This document shows, in pieces, positions 49,547 through 59,600 of a stretch of DNA of 64,000 nucleotides. The notes under the pieces were generated by a model. The model saw nothing but the letters and a program-made list of their open reading frames with translations, searched no databases and had not been told where the DNA came from. A program made the position numbers and the translations under genes. Position 1 is the first letter of the stretch, and every line of letters starts with the position of its first letter. Source of the DNA: a virus; the IMG/VR virus record IMGVR_UViG_3300042384_001374, positions 1 to 64,000 of that record; one strand, 5' to 3'.

Positions 49547-49819
49547 ATGAAAATCACCATCAGCCACGACCAAGACAGCATCGACCCATCCGCCACCTAC
49601 TCCGACGAGCAATTCGTGGAAGTCCGCAAGGCTCTCGAAGCCGAATACGAAAAGGCCATCCTCGCCGAATACCCCGAAGCCGAAATCGACTTCAGCGGCA
49701 CTGACACCACCTACGCGATCCGCGTAACCGGAACCGAAATGGATGACCCGAGCGAGATTGAGGAGAACGTGCAAAGCATCTGCGAAAGCGTCTTCGAAAC
49801 CGGAAACTTCTGGATCTAA
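49547..49819 (+). CDS. Cassette 5 hypothetical acidic protein
   Basis: 90 residues from ATG 49547, about 47 nt after the -10. MKITISHDQDSIDPSATYSD... strand-rich and acidic. It overlaps the regulator gene by TAATG. Possibly co-regulated with, or a partner of, the HTH protein; a toxin-antitoxin pair is conceivable but no toxin motif is visible. Confidence 0.6.
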   Translation: MKITISHDQDSIDPSATYSDEQFVEVRKALEAEYEKAILAEYPEAEIDFSGTDTTYAIRVTGTEMDDPSEIEENVQSICESVFETGNFWI

Positions 49820-50004
49820 TGTTCGCCGATCAACTCAAAGATGAGCGCAAACGCCTCGGCCTGACACAGGCCGGGGCGGATGCCGTCCTCGATACCTGTC
49901 GGGGACAGGTAGCCGCATGGGAAAGCGGACGCAACACGCCGCACGTCCTCACTCAGGAGGGAGCCTTGGCACGCCTCCGCAACCGGAAGACTCCGCGCAA
50001 ATGA
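49819..50004 (+). CDS. Xre-type HTH regulator (cassette 5)
   Basis: 61 residues. LKDERKRLGLTQAGADAVLD ... VAAWESGRNTPHVLT is a clear Xre/Cro helix-turn-helix with the W-E-x-G signature. Translationally coupled to 49547. Likely represses the promoter at 49473 by binding the GAGAATCTC palindromes. Confidence 0.8.
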   Translation: MFADQLKDERKRLGLTQAGADAVLDTCRGQVAAWESGRNTPHVLTQEGALARLRNRKTPRK

Positions 50005-50011
50005 TTCTTCC

Positions 50012-50134
50012 CCAGAACGCAATAGGTGAGGCACGGGCGGACAACGCCAGCCCGCCACAAGATCAAAATCTCTAATCACATGGAAACTCCGAATCAAACC
50101 GACCCGCCCGTTGACCTCGACCGCCTTGTTCGTC
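50012..50134 (+). repeat. attC-like site F
   Basis: R'' CCAGAAC, R' GTTCGTC. Arms GGTGAGGCACGGGCGG and CCGCCCGTTGACCTCGACC pair with extrahelical bases. The longest loop of the set, containing ATG 50080. Confidence 0.85.
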
Positions 50135-50379
50135 CTTCTTGGTTCAAGGGGGACGCGGCTTGCGACTGGCATGAAGATGCTGGCCACGAGAACGGCAGCT
50201 ACTACTGCAAGTGCCTCGACTGCGATGCTGACTTCGTGGGGCATAAACGCCGCCACATCTGCCGCAAATGCCACTACGAAGCCAAGGCCAGATATGACGC
50301 TCTGACCCCCGAAAAACGGGCGGCATTTGATGAAAAACGAAACGCCGAAATCAGGGCATTCTTTGAGACGAACGCCTAG
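50080..50379 (+). CDS. Cassette 6 zinc-finger-like protein
   Basis: 99 residues from ATG 50080. CKCLDCDADFVGHKRRHICR KC gives a Cys/His cluster, with a helical charged C-terminus. The start codon is in attC F. Unrecognised. Confidence 0.6.
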   Translation: METPNQTDPPVDLDRLVRPSWFKGDAACDWHEDAGHENGSYYCKCLDCDADFVGHKRRHICRKCHYEAKARYDALTPEKRAAFDEKRNAEIRAFFETNA

Positions 50380-50455
50380 CTCATGCACCCGCCCATGAAA
50401 GACTCCGAATCAAACAAAGACGCTCCGGCGGGTTGCATGAAGCGACTTGTTCGTC
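50367..50455 (+). repeat. attC-like site G
   Basis: R'' GACGAAC, R' GTTCGTC. Arms GCTCATGCACCCGCC and GGCGGGTTGCATGAAGC pair fully except for one T and one A bulged on the 3' arm; spacers GCCTA and GACTT stay unpaired. The clearest example. Confidence 0.9.
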
Positions 50456-50640
50456 CTCTTTATTCGATGCAGCGATGCAGGAAGGATAATTCCAGATACG
50501 GGAAAATCCACTTCGCGCATCATGAATTCGAAACGCTTTGTGGGCTGACTACGGATTCCGACTGGTGGGTTCTCACAAACAGGCATGACGGCGATGCGAC
50601 ATGCGCAAAATGTATTAAGACGAACAGCAGTTGTTCGTAG
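50383..50640 (+). CDS. Cassette 7 hypothetical Cys-containing protein
   Basis: 85 residues from ATG 50383 in attC G. ETLCGLTTDSDWW and CAKCIKTNSSCS resemble short phage proteins with a C...C-x-x-C site. The C-terminus is encoded by remnant H. Confidence 0.6.
   Translation: MHPPMKDSESNKDAPAGCMKRLVRPLYSMQRCRKDNSRYGKIHFAHHEFETLCGLTTDSDWWVLTNRHDGDATCAKCIKTNSSCS
50619..50639 (+). repeat. attC remnant H at the array end
   Basis: GACGAAC-AGCAGTT-GTTCGTA. The outer cores remain but the inner arms are missing. GACGAAC matches the GTTCGTC that opens cassette 7. Confidence 0.6.
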
Positions 50641-50680
50641 TGCCCGACCGCACGAATAATCAGCGAAGCAAATAATGAAA

Positions 50681-50698
50681 TTTTAGTTGAGGCTAAAA
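50681..50698. repeat. TTTTAGCC palindrome, copy 26
   Basis: TTTTAGTTGAGGCTAAAA, between the convergent 50383 gene and the giant gene. Confidence 0.85.
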
Positions 50699-50699
50699 C

Positions 50700-53600
50700 C
50701 TATTTGTTTTCTTTGCGAATCACCTCGCGCATTTCGGCGCGCTTTTCCGCTCTCGGCTCTCTGGCAAACGGAATAGCTTCAAATGTCAAATAGGTGGCCG
50801 CGTCCAGCAACGAAGCCGCCCGGTTGCGTTGCGCTTCCCTGCTCATCAAATATTGCGAAGTAAGGACGCCCGCTTCCAGCGCGTCGTGAGCCATAGCGGT
50901 AGGTGCGGTCAAGTCAGCCAGTGAACCGTGCCACGAGTCTTTGTAAGAGCGAATGGTAACACCGTTCTTGTCGTAGCTTCCAAAGCCTGCTTTAAGCTGT
51001 TTGCGATTAAACGTGTTGTTTAATCCAGCGGCTCCGGCAATTGCCATCGGGTTAGTGACGGTTTTCTGCACCAACCCGGAGACCGGTGCGTAACCCGCCA
51101 TTACCCCCAGCACTGGCACTGCTGTGGTTAGTTCCAGCAAGCTTCTGGAAGCAATTTCAGCAAATGCCGACGCCTGCGCCGCGTCTGCTTTTTTGGTCTG
51201 GTCAAACAATTCCCGTTTGTTGCCAAACGTGATGGTTTTAATGACTTCGCCGAGCATAGAGCTTTTTTTGTCCACGAACATCCACTCGTTGGCGAGTTTC
51301 TGAGCTTTTTTCTGGGCCTTGTCATCATCGTCGCCGCCTGCCAAAAAAAACAAATAAGACACCATTGGCACCAGCATTTGAAGCTTAAACGGGTAAAACA
51401 AAATGTTTTGGGTCAGTGAGGTGACCACGTTCTCCAGCGCCTCTTTCTTGGTTTCCGCGTCAGCCTTTTCATCAAACAAAATGGGCACCAAAACCGAAGT
51501 GTTGGACGCCATGCTCGACGTGTGATTGCTGAAGCGCACCATCGAACGCCACAGCGCGTTGCGGCCGGGCGAAGATGTCCGGTTCTGAAACATCCACGAT
51601 TTCTTGCTTTGGTCCGACTGAGCCATCACATCGTTCACCTTGCGCCGGGCGTTGCTCTTTGCCATCGCGGTGGGCTCGACGTTCGATTTGACCACGTCGG
51701 CCGGTTCCATCTTCATCTGGTCAGCCAGCTCGACAATGAACATCGCCGTGGACAAGTAGGACTCACCCTTGCCAATAGTCCAATGAAGCGCCTTCTCGCC
51801 GAGCTTTTCGTATTCCCGAAGCCCTTTGCCAGCAAGGTTCTTGGCCGTGCTTTTCCCAAACCTGACTTGGCTGTGCATGATGTCACGCGCCACATCCGCG
51901 CCGTCCGCCGAGCGGTAATACACCGAACGGTCGGTCTTGCGGACAAACTCCCGAGCCTGTTCATTGAATTTTCGGTCGGTGATCAGCTTTTGCAGGATGC
52001 TGAAGTATTGCGCTGCTTGCTTGCCCTTTCCAACCGCAATCTTGCCAGCGGCATACCCTACTGAAGGGCCTGTCGTCTGGTTCCAAACTTGTTGAAGGCT
52101 CGCCAAAGCCCGGACTATGTACAACGATCCGAGAAAGCGCATTGCTTCCGCGCCACCCGTGTTGCTCACTCCGTTGGCAGCGTCGTTTTGGAGGATCGTC
52201 TCGTTTTCTTCCGCGATGGCGGAAAGAGCTTGGCGAAACTTTTTAATCTCGTCCTCAGCTTCCTGCTTGGCTTTGCGCTGGGCCGGATCGTTCCAGTCGA
52301 TGTCGTCAGGAATCATCTCGTTCGCTTTATTGAGAAAGTCACCGTCTTTGATGGTGTTCACGCCGTGCTCATCCTGCACCACGCGGCCGAGTGAACGCCG
52401 CAGCACCTCGTAAGTCGGAGTGACGTTCAGCTTATAGATAGCGTCGTCCAAAAGCGAAAGCGGCGCGGTAAGTCCGTTCAATGAAATCGGACGGAACGGA
52501 TTGCGGGAGTTGAAGTAGCCACCCTTGCCGTAGCCGCCGAAGAACGACGAGTCCTTCAACGACACCATGTCGATGGGGTCGGCGATGAAGCGGTCGGAAC
52601 TGACCTGCTGCTCTGCCGGGTCGGGGCGTGCCGCGTAACCAACACGCAGCGGCACGGACGAATAGGTAATCTTGAATGCCTCCTTAGCGTCGTCCCGCCA
52701 CGACTCGCCCGTCACCATGCGCTCGCCCTTCAGCAACTCGCCCGGCTGCTTGTCCACCGCCGCATCCTGCGACAACATCGCCATGGTAAGCTGCATCGCG
52801 CTACTGATGTCGGCAAACGACCTGTTGAGCTGCTGGGCATATCCTTCGACCGCAGCCTCGTTACCCAGAGTGACTTTCGATTCAAGCAGTGCAATGAATT
52901 TGTCCGTCAGCTCTTTCGCTATTTCCGGCGAGCTAATGATGGTATTCGAAATGCCGGATTCCAGCATCCATCCGCGAACTTCCCGAGCCAGTTCCAAATC
53001 ACGGATCATGTCGAGATTATCCGCGTTCCAGTAGCGGTTCAGTTTTGGAATTACTTTGCCGGTCGGAATAGGATTTTTGTTCGCATCCAAAACAGCCTTG
53101 CCATCCGGGCCTTTTACCAGCTCGCCAAAATACAATCCTTGCGCCCGATTCAGGTTTTCCAACTCGTTCAGTCCACGCCCGATGTCGGTAACCAAGCGGT
53201 TGGTCGCCGTCTCGCGGTGCATTCCGAATGCTGTGTCGATGCCTCGGAACACCGAAATGAGGTAGCCGATGGTTTGGTCTTTGGCGTTATTACCAATCGG
53301 CTTGGCCGCCTTGACGATCTTTTCCTCCTCCGCTTTTTTGGAAGTCTCATAGCCTTGGCGTCCGCTGGTGCCGTCGATGCCATATTCGATGAAGTCTTGC
53401 AAATGGATAGCGGCTTGGCGGGCAGCGAAGTTGCGGCGGAACTTGCTACGAATGCGAGCGTCTTGGTGATGCAAGAATTTCAAGGCTCCCAATTCCAGAG
53501 CATGCTTCTTGCCGTCAAACGATACAAAATCAGTAATCAGGCACTTCTGGATTTCTATTGCTTCAATTTCGGCGAACGCCAGCGAAAACACCGGCTCCAC

Positions 53601-56600
53601 CCGGAAAGCAAGCATCCGGCTGACATCCATGTCCTTGACTGAAGATCCGCCCACTTTGGCGAACTCGCCCGAATCAATCGACTTCAACAAGGTTTTGATC
53701 TTAGCCTTGGTGCTGTCGCTAAGCCGGGTGTCGCCGTGCGCGATGACCAACCGTTCGATCATGTAACCAAATTGGTCGAGCTGCTTCTTAGACACGTCGC
53801 CAGTCAGGTCGGCGGTGCGTTTTGCACCAGTAACCGAACTCATCGCGTCGTCCAGCCATGTCTGCATGCCTTTCCGCCAGTCGTCCGAAAATGCCTTAGC
53901 GGCTTCACCTTTTTTCAGGTTTTGTTTAGCCGGACTAAAATCAGCGCCGTCAAAATCCTTGCCAACTTCTTTTTCAGTTCCGGCAAGGAAGTAAGAATAA
54001 GACCCTTGCGCTGGCACACCTTGATTGACTGGCAGTGCATCAAGGATAATGCGCTCCATCTCACGGTTGACGTTGCGCTTGGTAATCTTTGGAAAGTGCT
54101 GCATCAACAACTCGCGGGCGTTGAGCGGCATCATGATCACCTTCTCGCCCTCTTGGTTGATGAGAACACCCAGCTTTTCCTTCCGGAGCTGGTGACTCTT
54201 TGGCAGGTTGATTTGTTTGACGCGGTTTTGGGCGGTGCGGGTCAGGGTGAGTGCCTCTTCCGGGTCGGACAGGTAGGCTGCGGCGTCGGCCGTCATGCCC
54301 TTGTATTGCGCTTCCTGCGCGTCGGAGTGGGCGTCCTGCATCACCTCTTTGACAATTTGCTCCTCAAGCTGCACCAAGTCCACCGCTTGGTTGATGGCTT
54401 TGAGTGGGTCAAAGTTCATGAATTGGTCGCGAGAGCCCCGAACAAACTTGTAGGCGTCCTCAATGCGGTTTTCAGACTGCTCAGTAAGAGCTGTAATGAC
54501 GGCTTTCTGTCGTATCCAGTAGTCTCTGCGGGACATAGTGCCAGACGGCTCGCTTGAAGCGCTTGCAGGTGCCTGAACGTCGTCAGAAACAGGCGGCAAG
54601 GGGTTTGTCAGTGTCAGCTGTGCTTTGTATGTCACTTTTTCGTCGATTGCCTTGGTCAATAAACCTCCAGACTGATCGTTTTTTTGACCCTGCGACGCCC
54701 GCCCCGAATAATAACCCATCCCCACTGGCACTTTGCCTTTGTTGCTGTCGATGACGGACAGTTCGTTGCGAGTCTGCTCCAGTTCGCGCTCCACCCGTCC
54801 GAGGTAAATGGCAGCTTCCTTACGGCCCTGTTCCTGCTCCACGCTGCGGGCCTTACTGGAAAGCAGCGCCCGTGCTTGGTTGGTAGTCAAAGCGATGTCT
54901 TGAAGGGCTCTTTGAAGATCCACTCCAATCAAAACCTGTTGTTTTTGAGTGGATAAATTCTCAAAATTGCGAGCAGCACGAAAGATTTCATCAATTGATT
55001 GTTCAGGATCAGAAACAAAACCTTCGTTACTATCCAGCAACTTGTTAATTTCCTCGTCGATAAACGCGGGCAAGTCAATGGTTTCGTTCTTCATCAACTC
55101 CTCTGACACCATCCGCATGAACGCGTTGGTCTGCATCTTTGGTTTAGCCCCGGCCGTCACCCCTTGGGTAATCTCACGGACCATGTTGTCCATAAACCCT
55201 TGGGCAAACTTGCGGCCGTTGAGCATTCCAGACAGCGAGTTCATTACGTCGGTTTGTTCCTGACGCGTGAAATCGTCGGTTTCCTTGAATGTTTTTAAAC
55301 GGAACCCGCTCAGATTCGCTTTTTTCGGGTCCACCCCGGTCCAGCGCATCACTTGACGGGCGTGCATCTCGGCGTGCGAGTTGAAGATGGAAACGTGCAG
55401 GTTGAACAAACGGGCAGCGTCGCTGATGCGGCTGTTGATGCCTTGCGTGTCGCCCTGTGGCAGCTCGTTGTTCTCGTCCGGAGTGAGCAGGGTGTTGCGT
55501 TCGCGGACCAGCGCGCCGATGGCGTTGGCTTGTTTGTAAAGCCCGTCCACCGCCGCTTTGAGCTGCGGGTTGTTTTCCATGCCCTCGGTGAGCATCAAAT
55601 GCACGACATGCCCAAGATTCGCCGCATTACCGGAATCATCTTTCATCATTTCCGCAAAACGGGTGACGTGCGCCACCACCATGTCCCGAGTCTCCGCTTT
55701 CAGAGATTCGGACCAGTCTTTAGCCGTGGCTAAAAGGTTTGCACCTTCCGGGCTGTTGTCCAACAACTCCTGAAACGCCTGACCATTATCCGCTTCGTAA
55801 GCGCCGATCTCCGCCAGCAGCGCCTCGCGCAGCTCGTTCAGGCGAGTTTGGTTCTTTTCCAGCGTGTCGAGCGACAGCTTGGCTTCCAGCTCCGCTGCAT
55901 CCAGCACGCCAGCAGGCAGCGCCATCCGAATCGACTCCATCATCGCGTCGTCCAACGGCAAATTTACATCCACAAGCCCAAACCCGGACGCATCGGCATC
56001 CTTTGAAAACTTAGAAATGGCCTTTTTCACAACCGCAGCACCCACCAGCGTCCGCACCGCAGGCGCACGCAGCAACAATGAACTGTTGGTCGAGTCGATG
56101 TTTCTTTTTTGAAACGCGATGTTCTGTGACGTGCGACCGCTCACCTTTGGGATAGTCAGGTTGCGCATCTCACCGACATACATTTTGGTTGCCGCTTTCA
56201 GTCCTTTTTCAACGTTGCCTTGCAATGCTGGTCCCGCTACCGCAATGCGGAGCTTGTCAGTGCTGATGCCTTGGCCGGTCGGGTCAAGCGGGGCGCTCAG
56301 GATGTCGCTGGTCGTGCGTTCGTTGGAAGGAGCCATCGGGAATACCCCGCCAGCCGCTTTGCCCTGCTCTATGATGCGGGCAAGCCCGTTGAACAGGAAC
56401 GCGTCGGACGGATTGAGCCCGTTGCCTTGAAGCTCCTTGGCCAAGCGCTTGTTGATGCGCGGCGCGTCAGGACCAAAGCGGTTGGCTTTGCGGTCGTCGT
56501 CAAATTTTGTAGACTGGCGTCGGCCTTCCATTATTTCCTGAAGTTCTTCAAATGTCTTCGCTTCTTTGAGTGCTTCAATCTCCGGAGCGTCCGGGGTGCT

Positions 56601-59600
56601 ATCATACCAGTTATAATTGTCGGATTCCTCCTCGTCCAACGTGACCGATTCTTCGGTGGCGCGGTCCACATGATCTTGATCGTGCTCTTGAGCGCCTGTG
56701 TTGGCCCGCAGGATGTTGCGGATGCCTTCCTGAAGCGCCAGCTCTACCGGCTCGGCCAGCAAAGTGTCGGCAAAGCCGTCCACTCCGATGTAAACCTTGT
56801 CGAACAACTCTTTGGCTTTCGGGTTAGTCAGCACTTCGGCGACAATCAGAATGTCAGACGCCGTCGATTGGTCGTCGCCAAACATGTTGATGAGAGCCCC
56901 GCCGTCACCATCCAAGCGCAGCGTGCGTCCAAGCTCAGCCACGTCAGACAAGTGTCCAGACGGGTCCGCCGCAATCGACTCGGGGAAGACGGCCGGGTCA
57001 AGCGACAGCCGGATGATCCGCGCCATCTCCGCAACCTGCCCGCGCACCGCTTCGTTCTTCGACGCGATCTTGAGCGACTGGGCGATGCCGCCGAAGCTCT
57101 CGGTGGCGTTTTTGTCCGGATTCTTCTGGCTACTTGGCGAATACACCACGTTTGGTCCGCCATCCGTTCCGGGGAAAATTTTGAAGCCAACATCATCCAA
57201 CCCGTAGCGAGTCACTTGGCTGTCCTTCGGCGACACGACCAACGTCTCGCCCGGAAACGTCTGGATGAGCTGTGACAAAATCGGGTTGCCGATGCCGTCG
57301 ATGCCGTGGACCAGCATCGAGGCGTCATACACCATCACCTCGTCGTTGCTGGTCATGCTGCCCTTCAACATCCGGGCAATGGCATCAGACTCTTCTGGCG
57401 AAGCCATTGAATTGGTCTGCAAAGAACTTTTTGCCACTTTGCGATATTTTTTAACATCGCGTTTGACGGGTTTTTTCGGTGTTCCCTGCTTGACCTGCTC
57501 CAAGTAATGTTTTGAGTCAAAACGCTCACCCGCGCCATTTTCCAATGACCAGAATTTACTTCCCGATCCTTCAACGTAAGAAAGAATGGTATTGGATGAC
57601 TTTCCTTGCCATCCCTCACCACGATACGCCCATTGATAACCATTTTTGGCATTCGGAATTTTAGGCAGTCGGGAAAATAACAATTCCTCATCAACCGTTT
57701 CATTCACAATGAACTCTTCATCCGTTTCCACGTTTCCGCCAGAATACTTGGGAGGGTTTACACCCGGATTGTTAATGGTTCCGTTCGTATCCACGATTTC
57801 CTCAACCCGGCCAGCAGCCAGTTTAACCACAGCAAGCGCTCGGCCGATCTTGTGGCCCGCCTTAGCTTCTTCAACGATGGTCGCCTCAAACGACTGCTTA
57901 AGTTCCAACAAGCTCACTAGCACCGTCTCAACCGATGGGGTTTGCCCAGTCAAGTTGGATAGCTCTTTTTCCATTTCATCGTAGAACGCTTCCGGATTGC
58001 TCATGCTTTTGGCCAGCGGGAATGTGCCCCGGATGCCCTTGCGGACGAGCTGGCGTTGTTCGTCGCGGCTTTTGTGGTCGTTCTCCATTGCCCACAGGTC
58101 AAACAGGAAGGCACGTCCAGCGTCGATGTCGAGCGTGTCGCCGTTGCTCTGCGAACCAATCATCAAAGCGGCTCCGGTAAGCGCCATGCGGCGTTGGTTT
58201 TCGGGTCCAGCAGCTTGGTCGATGGCCACTTCGGCAGCCGTCTTCACGCGGTCACCGTCCAACGACTCCATCATGGATTGAACCGTTTCCGAACGATTAG
58301 TGCGCTTGTCGTCATCAAACACATTCGGGTCAGTAATGTTGCCCGTTTTGTTGTAGATCATCGGCATAACGCCTTCGCCCCGATTGGAACGGTTGATCAT
58401 CTCCAGAAGCTCAAAGGCGAAGTTGGAACCAAACACGTAGTCGCGCTGTTTTTCGTGGAACTTCATCAGCCACGAGAGGTTCGACAGGATGCGAGCGTCA
58501 ATCGGAGCATCGCGCAGGCGCTCAAGCTCCGCATTGTCTCCCGTGTAGGAAGCTTCCCGCTGCCAGCGTGATCCCTCGAACGCCACGTTGTCACGCCATT
58601 GCTGGTCGCGAAATTCTATCAGTGCCTTGTTGGTGAGGCGGGCCGCGTCGTTCGCACCATCCAAACGGGCACGCACGTTTACGATCATCCCGTCGAACAA
58701 CTCGGCTGCCACCACTCCGTGGTCTTTTGTAAGAACCATCTGCAAGTCGTCCAGCAAGCGGATCAGGCCGTTGGTTTCCGTCTCCCCGCCGATCTGACGC
58801 AGGAATGCCTTGTTGTTGAACTGACTTTCAATGAGCCCCTTCACCCGGCCCGCCAGTGTCTGTTTGCCGCCAAGCTCGGTGATAAGCGGCGCGAAGCCAT
58901 CGGCAATATCCTCCTTCGGCTGGCTGACCAATGCGACAGTTTCCTTGGCCCATGCTTCCATTTGGGAGACGTGCGCGATAAGCGCTTTGCGGGCTGGCTG
59001 GTTCTTGTCACCCTTGCCCTTGGCGAGCTTCTGCGCTTCGTTGGACGCTTTGAACACAAGGTCGTTGAACATCTTTACGTCCGCCGTGCGGAACGCGTTG
59101 GCGGCGCGATAGCGGTCAGCCCCGATCTCCGAATTAGTGTCCTTGGGCAAGGCAAAGCCCCCGGTGTGCCAGTAGGTGTCCGCTTCCTTGGTGTCACCAA
59201 TCTTGCCGTCCACCCAGTCCACGAAGAATTGGAGCCACTGCATGCGCCCGGCATAGGCGGCGTTGCTGTTGCCAGCAATTTCAATAACGGCACGCTCTTG
59301 GTTGTCCATCACCTGATCCGGAGTCAACGGGTCCATCCCCTTGCCTTCTTCATACCAATGCAGCTTTGGACGGAATCCGAGATAGCGGCCGGTGTCTTCA
59401 AAGCGCACGCCAAACGTATCGTTCTTGTTGCTAGACGGCGCGATGCTCGGTGCGGACAAGTTGTCCAATGCGGACGGGCTTGAGATGCTAGTCGGGAAGC
59501 TCAGGCCCTCACCGCGCCCTGTGCGAGCTTCGCGGTTCAGGTCGCGCATGCCCAAGCCAAATTCTTTCGGCCGCGTCCACACGTCCCCAAACGCAAGACG

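Larger units (their letters stand above)
47622..50639 (+). mobile_element. Integron-type gene-cassette array without an integrase
   Basis: Seven attC-like folded sites (A-G) and one short remnant (H) separate cassettes of 326, 350, 699, 333, 709, 321 and 184 nt. Each holds one or two small plus-strand ORFs of mostly unknown function. For every cassette, the left core of its 3' site is the reverse complement of its own first bases: GTTCGTCCG/CGGACGAAC, GTTCTCGG/CCGAGAAC, GTTCTCTGAATC/GATTCAGAGAAC, GTTCGGC/GCCGAAC, GTTCTGGG/CCCAGAAC, GTTCGTC/GACGAAC, GTTCGTC/GACGAAC. No intI-type gene or attI is visible in the window, so an integrase would have to act in trans. Confidence 0.88.

Noticed and set aside
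47622-50639. CRISPR array
   Set aside because: The repeats are 90-120 nt, variable in arm sequence and separated by coding cassettes, with no short identical repeats or cas genes. No CRISPR array was seen elsewhere.
56220-57275. 351-codon plus-strand frame in the giant gene
   Set aside because: Arg/Val/Gly-rich shadow of the minus-strand gene.
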